Part shown: positions 1 through 8,293 of the stretch, piece after piece
How positions within the stretch are numbered: position 1 is the first letter of the stretch
How the letters are laid out: each line of letters starts with the position of its first letter
Source of the DNA: G020354785 sp964461435
GTDB lineage: Bacteria > Bacteroidota > Bacteroidia > Bacteroidales > UBA10428
Assembly: GCA_964461435.1 (NCBI GenBank)
Contig: CAYWUI010000034.1
Coordinates: 1 to 36,816 of the forward strand
DNA: 36,816 nt
Reading direction: 5' to 3'
Translations under genes and position numbers: made by a program
Notes under the pieces: generated by a model
The model's database searches: none
Seen by the model: the letters and a program-made list of their open reading frames with translations, nothing else
What the model was told of the DNA's origin: nothing

Positions 1-1
1 A

Positions 2-1084
2 GCTACAGGCTCCTCTGTTCTTGCTAATGTCGAACAATTGCCGAGGTCCATTCTTTTCTGGCGCAGCCTTACCCAATGGTTGGGTGGCATCGGAACAATC
101 ATTATGCTAATGACTGTAGTTCCCTCATTGAATATCGGAGGGTACAGACTTTTTACGCCAGAATGTAAAACCGTAACAGATTACAGGCTTATTGTCATAT
201 GTATCGTTACTATTTATTGTATTCTGACATTTGCGCAGGTTCTGCTGCTTTACTCAGGTGGAATGAATCTCTTTGAGAGTCTGTGTTATACATTCGGAAC
301 TGTATCTACAGGAAGTTTTTCCCTTCAGAATGATAGCATAGCCGGATATTCGAGGTATAATCAGTATATAATGACACTTTTTATGTTTTTATCCGGTATC
401 AGCTATTTAATATATTATCATTTAATAACCGGGAAAATCAAGCTAGTAATAAGAAATGAAGAAATCAGAATTTATTCTGCAATTATTTTATTAGTTGCAT
501 TATTCATAACAAGTGTATTATATTTCCAATCCGCTAAAGAATTTGAAACTGCTTTAAGGGAAAGTGTTTTCCAGGTAACTTCTTTTGTAACTTCCTCAGG
601 ATATTCAATTACTGATTACTTTTTGTGGCCGGATTATGTGCTGGTCGTATTGCTTTTCTTCCTATTAATAGGAGCCAGTACCTGTTCTGCGAGTGGTGGG
701 ATCAAAATGTCCCGGTTCCTGATACTTTTCAGGAATTTTAAAATGCAATTTAAAAATCCGAATTCACCTTCAAATGCTTCCGGCATAAAATATAATGGAA
801 CCAATATCGATGAAGAAGCCAATCTTTCGGTATTGACATTTATTACTGTCCTTGGGCTAGTATTTGTGTCAGGCACTATTGTACTTTCCCTTTTTGGGAA
901 CGATCTTAAAAAATCTGCTTTTTTATCCATAACTGCTTTGACGACTTTTGGTCATAATATGGATTTATCACATTTCCCGAATGCAGGAAAAATAATATTG
1001 AACTTACTCATGCTCTTTGGACGATTGGAAATATATCCGGTATTACTCATGTTTATTCCATCATTTTACAGAAAAATAAATTAA
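2..1084 (+). CDS. TrkH/KtrB-family potassium uptake protein, 5' truncated by window edge
   Basis: This is the membrane pore subunit of a Trk/Ktr-type K+ uptake system in the inner membrane. The frame is open to the left edge, so the gene begins outside the window; about 360 residues are visible. The visible part starts in the first pore region (ATGSS) and continues with the family signature LFWRSLTQWLGGIG. Later pore-loop glycines are visible in STGSF, SSGYS and TFGHN, separated by hydrophobic helices. A second TrkH homologue follows 24 bases downstream on the same strand, so the two are probably cotranscribed. The second filter reads STGSF where the neighbour has STGGF, so the paralogues have diverged at the pore. 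No regulatory TrkA/KtrA subunit is in view; it may lie upstream. Family assignment is firm; ion specificity (K+ versus Na+-coupled) is inferred. Confidence 0.93.
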   Translation, partial: ATGSSVLANVEQLPRSILFWRSLTQWLGGIGTIIMLMTVVPSLNIGGYRLFTPECKTVTDYRLIVICIVTIYCILTFAQVLLLYSGGMNLFESLCYTFGTVSTGSFSLQNDSIAGYSRYNQYIMTLFMFLSGISYLIYYHLITGKIKLVIRNEEIRIYSAIILLVALFITSVLYFQSAKEFETALRESVFQVTSFVTSSGYSITDYFLWPDYVLVVLLFFLLIGASTCSASGGIKMSRFLILFRNFKMQFKNPNSPSNASGIKYNGTNIDEEANLSVLTFITVLGLVFVSGTIVLSLFGNDLKKSAFLSITALTTFGHNMDLSHFPNAGKIILNLLMLFGRLEIYPVLLMFIPSFYRKIN

Positions 1085-1108
1085 AAAATTCAGGAAGGTC
1101 TCAGAAAT

Positions 1109-2683
1109 ATGAAGAGTAACACTTACATGATAGTATTTAAGCAAATTGGAAGACTATTAATTTTACTTGGTTTTGTTATGGTTGTTCCCTCAATTGTATC
1201 AGCCGTCTATACCGAGTGGTATTCAGCAATGGGATTTTTATTCTCGGCATTGATTACCCTGACTATCGGTTTTATATTATACCGGGGATTTTATCATGCA
1301 GATGAACCTCAGTATAATCATTCACTTGTTGTTGCAGCTGCAGGTTGGCTAGGGGTTACATTAATGGGGGGATTACCATTTTTTATCATCGCTTTTATTA
1401 CCCCTGTTAATGTTATGAATAATTTCATTCCAACCGGTGCACAATACACTTTTTCAAGTCTGTTGTACTTTAAAAAGCCCATACACTGTTTTTTTGAAAG
1501 CATGAGTGCCTATACCACAACTGGACTGTCAATGGCTTTACATGAACCTTCTGTTGGCAAGGGTGTGCTTTTTTACCGCTCCCTTGCACAATGGGTAGGC
1601 GGAGCCGGATTTATTGTTATGGTACTGGCTGTATTCAAACAAATATCGGGCAGAAGTGCAAAGCTGTTATATGGTTCGGAAGCAAGCGGAGAGAAGTTGA
1701 AACCTAAGGTAATTGAAACTGCGAGGGCAATATGGAAAGTTTATGTATATGTAACTGTTTTTTCGGCTATTTATTTAATAATAGGCACTCATCTTATTCT
1801 TCCGGATTATCCTTTAAGAGAAAATATTTTTGATTCCGTCAATCATGCTATGTCCGCTCAGTCTACAGGTGGATTTAGTACACAGGATAATAGTATAGCC
1901 AGTTATAATTCACCTTATATGGATATGCTTTATTTATTACCTATGATACTTGGTGCGTTTTCGATACCTTTTTATTATAAAGTGATATTTGAAAGAAAAA
2001 TCAGTGAAATCTGGAGAGATATTCAAACCCGCTCATTGATTATTGCATTTTTTTTTGGCAGCTTTATACAATCGATCTTGCTAATCCATGCTGATACTGT
2101 TCCTTCGCCCATACGTGAAGGAATTTTTCAATTTATCAGTGCCATGTCTACCACAGGCTGGCAAACTTCAAATATTGCGGACTGGGACTGGATATCCATT
2201 GTATTTATTGTTTCTGCTGCTATGTTTATAGGAGGTGCGTCAGGTGCGACAGTCGGGGGAATCAAAATGATTCGGGCATTGGTGATTAAAAAGGGACTTA
2301 GATGGCAAGTCAGTAAAACATTTCTGTCAAAAAACACTGTCAAGATAATAAAATTTAATGGTAAATCGATGCTGCCTGATGAAATGAACGAAGAATTTAC
2401 AAAAGCTGCTTCTTTTGCCATTATGTTTTTCTTGTTAATACTTGGTTCATCTTTTATAACTTATATTTTGACAGGAAGCGATTTCAAATTTGCCGATGCC
2501 CTTTTTGAATCGGCATCTGCACAAGGAACGGTAGGCTTATCTTCCGGAATTACTGATCCATCAATGTCTACTGCACTGGAACTGGTTTATATTTTCCAGA
2601 TGTGGGCAGGAAGGCTTGAGATTATACCTGTTTTTGCATTGATTAGGTCAATATTTCTGGGAACGTCACCCAAAATAATTTAA
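1109..2683 (+). CDS. TrkH/KtrB-family potassium uptake protein (second copy)
   Basis: Full-length 524-residue K+ transporter pore subunit, typical length for TrkH. All four pore-loop filter motifs are visible: TTTGLS, STGGFST, STTGWQ and GTVGLSS. The family signature YRSLAQWVGGAGFIVM follows the first pore. Ten or so hydrophobic helices fill the rest. It starts 24 bases after the preceding TrkH gene, suggesting one transcript. A KdpD/KdpE-like two-component pair follows after 63 bases. The context points to regulated potassium uptake or osmoadaptation, but the regulatory link is inferred from position only. The two TrkH proteins are clearly diverged, so the pair is not a recent duplication. 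Confidence 0.95.
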   Translation: MKSNTYMIVFKQIGRLLILLGFVMVVPSIVSAVYTEWYSAMGFLFSALITLTIGFILYRGFYHADEPQYNHSLVVAAAGWLGVTLMGGLPFFIIAFITPVNVMNNFIPTGAQYTFSSLLYFKKPIHCFFESMSAYTTTGLSMALHEPSVGKGVLFYRSLAQWVGGAGFIVMVLAVFKQISGRSAKLLYGSEASGEKLKPKVIETARAIWKVYVYVTVFSAIYLIIGTHLILPDYPLRENIFDSVNHAMSAQSTGGFSTQDNSIASYNSPYMDMLYLLPMILGAFSIPFYYKVIFERKISEIWRDIQTRSLIIAFFFGSFIQSILLIHADTVPSPIREGIFQFISAMSTTGWQTSNIADWDWISIVFIVSAAMFIGGASGATVGGIKMIRALVIKKGLRWQVSKTFLSKNTVKIIKFNGKSMLPDEMNEEFTKAASFAIMFFLLILGSSFITYILTGSDFKFADALFESASAQGTVGLSSGITDPSMSTALELVYIFQMWAGRLEIIPVFALIRSIFLGTSPKII

Positions 2684-2721
2684 TAATATAACTATTCAAA
2701 AAGAGAAGCATGATTAATTGT

Positions 2722-2729
2722 TAAATTTG
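2722..2729 (+). promoter_or_regulatory. possible Bacteroidota -7 element upstream of the kdpD-like gene
   Basis: TAAATTTG matches the TAnnTTTG element of Bacteroidota primary promoters and lies 17 bases before the histidine kinase start. There is no clear TTTG at the usual 19-21 base spacing upstream (only a TTCA at about 23), so this is a weak candidate. Confidence 0.3.
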
Positions 2730-2746
2730 TATTTCAATAAAATGAA

Positions 2747-4285
2747 ATGAAAAATAATAAAGATGTAAAGCTTATATCTATTCCGTCTTTTGCTTCCAGG
2801 ATAAATAATTATGTACTGTCCATCATTATCATCGGAGTAACAGCTTTGATATGCGCCCCTCTTTCCAATGCGCAAAGTTATCATGTTGTCTCATTCATTT
2901 TGCTCTTTGTTGTTTCTTTTATGGCAACCTTTATGAGAATGGGTCCTGTTTTACTTGCTTCAACAGTAAGTGCCCTGGTATGGAATTATTTTTTCATTCC
3001 TCCACATTATACGTTCCATATAGACAAAGCTGAGGATATATTAATGTTTGGCATGTTTTTTATTATTGCTATGCTGAATGGTGTACTAACAACGAGAATA
3101 CGCCGGCAGGAAAGATTGGCAAGGGAAAGGGAAGAACGCACGAATGCTCTTTTTCAGTTAACAAAGGAGCTATCAAAAGCAAGCGGCATTGAAGATGTAC
3201 AGGCAGTTGCAATTGAAGATATAAAAAATCATTTTTCCTTTGATGCTTTTTTTATTTTGCAGGATGGTAATAATATGTTACATTCTTCAGGTAAATCACA
3301 GAATGAGAAAAAGTTCACTCAAAATGAATACGATATAGCTGGCTGGGTTTTTAAGCATTCCCAAAATGCCGGCAAATATACTAATATCCATTCGTCGGTT
3401 GATTATACATTTTATCCGTTGCGAGGTGCAAGGATCAATCCGGGTGTCCTGGCAATAAAGACTGACGAACAATTTCAAGGGGACAAACAATTATTCTGGA
3501 ACACATATTTGACACAGATCTCCAACGCGCTTGAAAGGGGATTTCTGGGTGAATTAGCGCAGAAAGCGAGGTTTTTGGATGAGTCGGACAAATTGTACAA
3601 AACATTATTTAACTCTGTTTCCCACGAATTAAGAATACCTGTTGCCACTATACTTGGTTCTGTTGATACCTTGTTGACATCGCCGCATGCGGGAAATGTT
3701 CAGACAGCCCTTTATAACGAAATTTTTACCGCTTCCTTGCGCTTAAACAGACTTATTGAAAATCTTCTGAATATGTCCAGACTTGAAAGCGGGCGTATTT
3801 CCGTCCGGCTGGATTGGTATGATGTAAATGACCTTGTGAACAAAGTTACCGAGGATTTAAAGGATGAAATAAAACCGTTTAATCTGCTGGTGTCATTTCC
3901 CGAAGATATGCCGTTGGTTAAAATTGATTTTGGTCTGATGGAACAAGTACTATATAATTTGTTATTCAATTCGTGCGAACATGCACCGGTTTCTTCAAAC
4001 ATCCGGCTGAACGGTTATCATGAAAATGACGAGCTGGTGCTGCAAATATTGGATAGAGGGCCAGGATTTTCAAAGGAGGCAATAAAAAATGTATTCAAAA
4101 AGTTCTTCCGTGTCGAGGGCAGTAAAACAGGCGGTCTTGGCCTGGGTTTGTTTATTGTAAAAGGCTTTGTGGAAGCGCATAAGGGACTTATTACAGTTGA
4201 GAACAGGGAAGATGGGGGAGCAAAATTTACAATCAGAATACCTTCATTATCTCCTGAAATAAAAAATTTGCAAAATGAATATTAA
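2747..4285 (+). CDS. KdpD-like sensor histidine kinase (DUF4118-GAF-HisKA-HATPase), lacking the KdpD N-terminal domains
   Basis: Membrane-bound sensor kinase, 512 residues. Residues about 20-115 form the DUF4118 four-helix membrane region typical of KdpD, including the conserved stretch NYFFIPPHYTF. A coiled linker (116-140) and a GAF-like region (about 140-270) follow. The phosphoacceptor is H293 in VSHELR; the ATPase domain has the N box (LLFNSCEHAP), G1 (DRGPGF) and G2 (GGLGLGLFIV). The KdpD N-terminal signalling domain and universal-stress domain of classical KdpD are absent. Its stop codon overlaps the start of the response regulator (TAATG), indicating translational coupling. No KdpFABC ATPase is nearby, so the likely targets are the upstream TrkH genes; that is inference. 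Confidence 0.92.
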   Translation: MKNNKDVKLISIPSFASRINNYVLSIIIIGVTALICAPLSNAQSYHVVSFILLFVVSFMATFMRMGPVLLASTVSALVWNYFFIPPHYTFHIDKAEDILMFGMFFIIAMLNGVLTTRIRRQERLAREREERTNALFQLTKELSKASGIEDVQAVAIEDIKNHFSFDAFFILQDGNNMLHSSGKSQNEKKFTQNEYDIAGWVFKHSQNAGKYTNIHSSVDYTFYPLRGARINPGVLAIKTDEQFQGDKQLFWNTYLTQISNALERGFLGELAQKARFLDESDKLYKTLFNSVSHELRIPVATILGSVDTLLTSPHAGNVQTALYNEIFTASLRLNRLIENLLNMSRLESGRISVRLDWYDVNDLVNKVTEDLKDEIKPFNLLVSFPEDMPLVKIDFGLMEQVLYNLLFNSCEHAPVSSNIRLNGYHENDELVLQILDRGPGFSKEAIKNVFKKFFRVEGSKTGGLGLGLFIVKGFVEAHKGLITVENREDGGAKFTIRIPSLSPEIKNLQNEY

Positions 4286-4968
4286 TGGACGAAATTGAAA
4301 CCATATTAATCATAGATGATGAACTGCAAATCCGCCGTTTGCTCGAGATAACACTATCGGCAAACGGGTATAAAATTATCCATGCCGAAAATGGTAAAAA
4401 TGGCTTGCTTTATGCTGCCACACATCATCCTTCGTTAATTATCCTTGACCTCGGATTACCGGATATGAACGGACAGGATGTTTTAAAGAAGTTACGGGAA
4501 TGGTTCAATAAGCCGGTTATTGTCTTATCAGTAAGGTCTTCGGAAGAAGACATAATTGCGGCACTAGATAACGGTGCAAACGATTATCTTACGAAGCCGT
4601 TCAGAAGCGGGGAATTACTGGCCAGGATACGTGCTGCAATAAGGTCAGGAGATAAAAAAAACGATGCACCTGTTTTGGAATTCGGCACGTTAAGCATTGA
4701 TATGATTAACCATATTGCCAGGAAAAATAATGAAATATTAAAATTGACTTCCACAGAATTTTCACTCTTATGTTTGCTGGCCAAGAACCAGGGGCGTGTG
4801 CTTACGCATAAGTATATACTTAAAGAGGTGTGGGGATACGGTTACATTGAACAAACCCAATACCTGCGGGTATTTGTGGCACAGCTTAGGAAAAAAATTG
4901 AAGACAATCCTTCAAAACCGGCTTTGTTAATTACAGAATCAGGGATTGGCTATCGGTTTGGGGAGTAA
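4285..4968 (+). CDS. KdpE-like response regulator (OmpR family)
   Basis: Two-domain DNA-binding response regulator, 227 residues. The receiver domain (about 6-118) has the acidic pair D11/D12, the phosphoacceptor D55 (LIILDLGLPD) and K103 in the LTKPF motif. The C-terminal winged helix (about 130-227) has the OmpR/PhoB pattern (LTSTEF.LL..L, GRVLTHKYILKEVWG, TESGIGYRF). It overlaps the kinase stop codon by one base and is its obvious partner. No factor-independent terminator with a T tract on this strand is visible before the convergent tRNA gene. Confidence 0.95.
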   Translation: MDEIETILIIDDELQIRRLLEITLSANGYKIIHAENGKNGLLYAATHHPSLIILDLGLPDMNGQDVLKKLREWFNKPVIVLSVRSSEEDIIAALDNGANDYLTKPFRSGELLARIRAAIRSGDKKNDAPVLEFGTLSIDMINHIARKNNEILKLTSTEFSLLCLLAKNQGRVLTHKYILKEVWGYGYIEQTQYLRVFVAQLRKKIEDNPSKPALLITESGIGYRFGE

Positions 4969-5025
4969 AAGTGTTAATGATATTCAAAAGTGTACCACTT
5001 CAAAATTAGACTAACTGACAATAGA

Positions 5026-5051
5026 AAACCTCCTCTTAAAAGAGAAGGTTT
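5026..5051 (-). terminator. rho-independent terminator of tRNA-Phe
   Basis: Read on the minus strand, two 12-base arms (AAACCTTCTCTT and AAGAGGAGGTTT, one G-T wobble) enclose a two-base loop and run into TTTTCT. It begins three bases after the tRNA 3' end. Confidence 0.75.
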
Positions 5052-5053
5052 CG

Positions 5054-5126
5054 TGGTACCACCTGGAATCGAACCAGGGACACCTGGATTTTCAGTCCAG
5101 TGCTCTACCTACTGAGCTATGGCACC
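5054..5126 (-). tRNA. tRNA-Phe (GAA anticodon)
   Basis: The minus strand folds as a 73-base cloverleaf. The acceptor stem is GGTGCCA/TGGTACC with one G-T pair and discriminator A. The D arm is AGCTCAGTAGGTAGAGC, the anticodon arm is CTGGA-CTGAAAA-TCCAG with anticodon GAA, and the T arm contains GGTTCGATTCC. The 3' CCA is not encoded (CGA follows), so it must be added after transcription. Confidence 0.97.
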
Positions 5127-5142
5127 ATAAATTTGAGCGCTG

Positions 5143-5150
5143 CAAATCTA
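5143..5150 (-). promoter_or_regulatory. -7 promoter element of tRNA-Phe
   Basis: TAGATTTG on the minus strand matches TAnnTTTG and sits 16 bases before the tRNA 5' end. Upstream there is TTTC at a 19-base spacing or TTTG at 23, so the -33 element is imperfect. Confidence 0.55.
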
Positions 5151-5224
5151 AAGAAAAAAATCATTTTACGAAACAAATTTAAAAGCATTATTTATAAAAT
5201 TCACTATTAGTCTGGTTTATTTTA

Positions 5225-5232
5225 TACTTTTG
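5225..5232 (+). promoter_or_regulatory. possible -7 promoter element for the M16 peptidase operon
   Basis: TACTTTTG matches TAnnTTTG. If used, transcription would begin near 5237-5240, after the ATG at 5234, which favours the ATG at 5249 as the real start of the peptidase. The -33 element is not clear. Confidence 0.4.
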
Positions 5233-5248
5233 TATGCCCTTGTTTAAA

Positions 5249-6469
5249 ATGGACTACCAGACTCATATATTATCAAACGGAATAAGGCTTATACACAAGC
5301 AGGTTGACAGTCCGGTTGCCCATTGCGGCATTATTATCAGTACGGGCTCAAGGGACGAAAGACCCGAAGAACACGGCATAGTGCATTTTATTGAACACCT
5401 CCTGTTCAAGGGAACAAAAAAGAGGAAATCCTTTAACATATTAAGCAGAATGGAGGATGTTGGCGGTGAAATAAATGCATATACCACAAAGGAGGATACC
5501 TGCATTTATTCTACATTTTTCTGTAATTTCTATCCGAGGGCCCTCGAACTCATTAGCGATATAGTCTTTAATTCGGATTTTCCCGAAAGGGAAGTAGAAA
5601 AAGAAAAAGTGGTTATTATTGACGAAATAAATTCATATAAGGACACGCCCTCGGAAAGGATTTTTGATGAGTTCGAAGAGCTTGTTTTTCGTAACAGTCC
5701 CATAGGAAGGAATATCCTTGGAGACAAAGAAAAGCTCAAATCATTTACCAGGGAAGACATCCTTCAGTTCATTACAAGCAGTTACTGTACTGACCAGATG
5801 ATTGTCTCATCGGTAGGCAACATCAGTTTTAACAAATTAATTAAATACTTTGACAGGTATTTTGGCCATATCCCTAAAAAGGATACAAGCCGGAAACGTA
5901 TAAACTATTCAGGTTATTCGCCCCTGTACAGGGAGATGAATTACAATACGCACCAGTCCCATTGTATTATAGGTAACGTTGCCTATAACATTAAAAATGA
6001 CAGGAGACTTGCCCTTAATTTACTAAATAACCTGCTGGGGGGGCCCGGACTTAATTCCCGGCTGAGCATGTCGCTGCGTGAGAAGAAAGGATTTGTTTAT
6101 AACATTGATTCATCTTATACTCCTTACAGTGATACCGGGATTATAAGCATCTATTTCGGGACTGATAAGAAAGATTTAAATATTAGCTTAAAGGCAGTAC
6201 TGCAGGAATTAAAAAGGCTTAAAACAAAGCCGTTGACAAATTCGCAGCTAACAAAGGCCAAGAGGCAGATCTTCGGACAAATTGCCATATCACTTGAAAA
6301 TAATGAAAATCTTATGTTGTCAATAGGGAAGAGTTACTTAATTTTTAATAAGGTCGATTCACTGGAAGAGATAAGCAGTAAATTCAATTCCATCACTTCA
6401 AAAGACTTGCTTGAGGTTGCAAATGATATTTTTAACAAGGAAAAACTGTCATACCTTGTTTATAAATAA
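5249..6469 (+). CDS. M16-family zinc metallopeptidase
   Basis: Insulinase/pitrilysin-type peptidase, 406 residues from this start, the usual length for the short M16B (processing-peptidase-like) class. The inverted zinc motif HFIEH supplies H46, E49 and H50. The third ligand, E126 (IIDEINSY), lies 76 residues after the second histidine, as the family requires. The C-terminal half carries the inactive-lobe pattern (GGPGLNSRLSMSLREKKGFVY). An in-frame ATG 15 bases upstream (5234) is possible; I prefer 5249 because the product then begins MDYQTHILSNG as relatives do and because a -7 promoter element immediately precedes it. No signal peptide is visible, so it is probably cytoplasmic. An O-methyltransferase follows after 11 bases. 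Confidence 0.93.
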   Translation: MDYQTHILSNGIRLIHKQVDSPVAHCGIIISTGSRDERPEEHGIVHFIEHLLFKGTKKRKSFNILSRMEDVGGEINAYTTKEDTCIYSTFFCNFYPRALELISDIVFNSDFPEREVEKEKVVIIDEINSYKDTPSERIFDEFEELVFRNSPIGRNILGDKEKLKSFTREDILQFITSSYCTDQMIVSSVGNISFNKLIKYFDRYFGHIPKKDTSRKRINYSGYSPLYREMNYNTHQSHCIIGNVAYNIKNDRRLALNLLNNLLGGPGLNSRLSMSLREKKGFVYNIDSSYTPYSDTGIISIYFGTDKKDLNISLKAVLQELKRLKTKPLTNSQLTKAKRQIFGQIAISLENNENLMLSIGKSYLIFNKVDSLEEISSKFNSITSKDLLEVANDIFNKEKLSYLVYK

Positions 6470-6480
6470 TCTTATTTCTG

Positions 6481-7125
6481 ATGCTGACGATTGATGAAAG
6501 TATTATCGAATATGTACTTAAATACACCTCCCCCGAAGATAAGGTACTTCAGGAGCTGAACAGGGAAACACATGTGAAAGTACTTAAGCCGGAAATGCTA
6601 TCAGGGCATCTGCAGGGTAAGATACTGGAAATGATAAGCAAAATGATGCGCCCTGAGAATATCCTTGAGATAGGCACATTCACCGGCTATTCAGCAATAT
6701 GTCTTGCAAAGGGGCTTAAAAAAGGAGGGAAGGTTCATACTATTGATCGTAATGATGAACTTGTTGAGTTCTCGAAAAAGTTCTTCAGGAAGGCGGGCCT
6801 CGAAGACAGTATAATCCAATATACGGGAGAAGCAAGAGATATCATTCCGGCAATGGATTACTTATTTGATCTTGTTTATATTGATATAGATAAGGAAGAT
6901 TATCTGTATATTTATAATTTAATATTTGATAAGGTAACGGCCGGAGGATATATACTGGCAGATAATGTCCTGTGGGGAGGAAAAGTTACATGCTCAAGCA
7001 ATCAAGGTGATAAAGACACCAGGAGCATAATAAGATTTAACAATTTTATAAAGGATGATGAGAGGGTCGAAAATACCATACTGCCAATAAGGGACGGATT
7101 GATGATTATCAGGAAGTGCCGTTAA
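6481..7125 (+). CDS. SAM-dependent O-methyltransferase (caffeoyl-CoA/catechol type)
   Basis: Class I methyltransferase of 214 residues, the normal length for the cation-dependent O-methyltransferase family. Motif I is ILEIGTFTGYSA (61-72). The acidic residue after strand 2 is D89 (HTIDR). The expected divalent-metal ligands are D135 and D137 (VYIDIDKED) and D161-N162 (LADNVLWGG). It is closely coupled to the upstream peptidase gene. The natural substrate cannot be read from sequence; catechol-like or other small hydroxylated compounds are typical of the family. Confidence 0.9.
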   Translation: MLTIDESIIEYVLKYTSPEDKVLQELNRETHVKVLKPEMLSGHLQGKILEMISKMMRPENILEIGTFTGYSAICLAKGLKKGGKVHTIDRNDELVEFSKKFFRKAGLEDSIIQYTGEARDIIPAMDYLFDLVYIDIDKEDYLYIYNLIFDKVTAGGYILADNVLWGGKVTCSSNQGDKDTRSIIRFNNFIKDDERVENTILPIRDGLMIIRKCR

Positions 7126-7179
7126 ACAATTTTAAGGCAGCGTTGTTATTAAGATACCCAAATTACACCTGTAAAAAGG

Positions 7180-8070
7180 ATGGCTACATATTCAATAAAG
7201 GATCTGGAGAGGCTTTCAGGAATTAAAGCCCACACCATAAGGATATGGGAAAAACGTTATAGCCTGATAGCTCCGCAGCGTACGGCAACAAACATCAGGC
7301 ATTATTGTGACGGTGAACTGAAGAAACTCCTTAACATCTCACTGTTGAACCGCAACGGGATTAAAATTTCAATTCTCGCCAACTTGTCAAATGAAGAAAT
7401 AAATGAAAAGATAAATCAGCTTATATATAGCCACAGGGATACTGAAACCATAATTGAGAACCTGGCTATTGCAATGATTGACCTTGATGAGGCCAGGCTG
7501 GAAAAGATCCTGTCAAGGGCCATAATGCAGCTTGGGTTCGAAGAGACAATTATAAAGGTTTTCTATCCTTTCCTGATAAAGATTGGAGTAATGTGGCAGA
7601 CAGGAATAATTAATCCGGCCCAGGAGCATTTTATATCTTATCTTATACGCCGGAAACTGCTGGTTGCAATAGACGCTTTAATGACTACAAGCAACCCCGG
7701 TTCAAAGAGATTTGCGCTGTTCCTGCCCGAAGGCGAGTATCATGAGTTAGGATTATTGTTCTTTTACTATCTTATTAAAAGGCGTGGCCACCAGGTCATA
7801 TATCTCGGTCAGTCTGTTCCCCTCAATGATTTGTTCGAAACCAAAAAATTAAAACCCGTAAATTACCTTGTGACTGCTTTTGTATCTTTTAAAAACGGGA
7901 AAGATATTTTAAAATATTCAAAAACACTGACTGAACATTTCAATGAACAGATAATATATCTGTCGGGCAGCCAGACTGAAAATATCGGGGATAACCTGCC
8001 CAAAAATGTCAGAATAATATATTCGCCAGGCCAGTTCAGAGATGAGCTGAATAAAATAGCTCCCTTTTAA
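7180..8070 (+). CDS. MerR-family regulator with cobalamin-binding domain (CarH/LitR-like)
   Basis: Transcription regulator of 296 residues. Residues 1-70 are a MerR winged helix (SIKDLERLSGIKAHTIRIWEKRY). Residues about 85-165 match the helical cap of B12-binding regulators, with W139 and the E149-H150 pair. Residues about 175-290 are the Rossmann cobalamin domain; EYHELG supplies the lower-ligand histidine H188 in a slight variant (E for D) of the D-x-H-x-x-G motif. All features needed to bind adenosylcobalamin, and so to act as a light- or B12-responsive repressor as CarH does, are present. Known homologues sit beside carotenoid genes; none are here, so its targets are unknown. A purine-rich AAAAGG precedes the ATG. 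Confidence 0.9.
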   Translation: MATYSIKDLERLSGIKAHTIRIWEKRYSLIAPQRTATNIRHYCDGELKKLLNISLLNRNGIKISILANLSNEEINEKINQLIYSHRDTETIIENLAIAMIDLDEARLEKILSRAIMQLGFEETIIKVFYPFLIKIGVMWQTGIINPAQEHFISYLIRRKLLVAIDALMTTSNPGSKRFALFLPEGEYHELGLLFFYYLIKRRGHQVIYLGQSVPLNDLFETKKLKPVNYLVTAFVSFKNGKDILKYSKTLTEHFNEQIIYLSGSQTENIGDNLPKNVRIIYSPGQFRDELNKIAPF

Positions 8071-8084
8071 TATTCCAAAAAAAA

Positions 8085-8183
8085 GGGGTAAGCTACTTAT
8101 ATCGCGCCGCTTCGACCGCCTACCCTTGCTTCCTTCCGGATCTGGGGGGGTTCAGCAGGAGCTGGCCGTATAAGACTTACCCC
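8085..8183 (-). ncRNA. ffs: signal recognition particle RNA (4.5S, small bacterial type)
   Basis: On the minus strand this 99-base RNA contains the universal SRP core ATCCGGAAGGAAGC with its GGAA tetraloop and the symmetric internal loop around it. The ends pair as GGGGTAAG with CTTACCCC, giving a long hairpin. Eight T residues follow the closing stem (8077-8084), so the RNA's own terminal stem can also act as terminator. It guides membrane proteins to the translocon together with Ffh. Confidence 0.97.
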
Positions 8184-8187
8184 ACTG

Positions 8188-8219
8188 CAAAACTATTAAC
8201 TTTTCCAATACCAACCAAA
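8188..8219 (-). promoter_or_regulatory. Bacteroidota promoter of the SRP RNA
   Basis: TTTG (8216-8219) and TAGTTTTG (8188-8195) are separated by 20 bases on the minus strand, fitting TTTG-N19-21-TAnnTTTG. The RNA's first G lies four bases after the -7 element. Confidence 0.85.
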
Positions 8220-8261
8220 AGAAAAATCGGGATGTTTATATTTAAAAAAATAAAAAACCTA

Positions 8262-8269
8262 TATATTTG
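8262..8269 (+). promoter_or_regulatory. possible -7 element upstream of the DUF4199 gene
   Basis: TATATTTG fits TAnnTTTG and lies 24 bases before the ATG. Upstream there is TTTA at 17 or 23 bases but no good TTTG, so this is tentative. Confidence 0.4.
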
Positions 8270-8293
8270 TTTGTCTAACTCAAACACACTATT

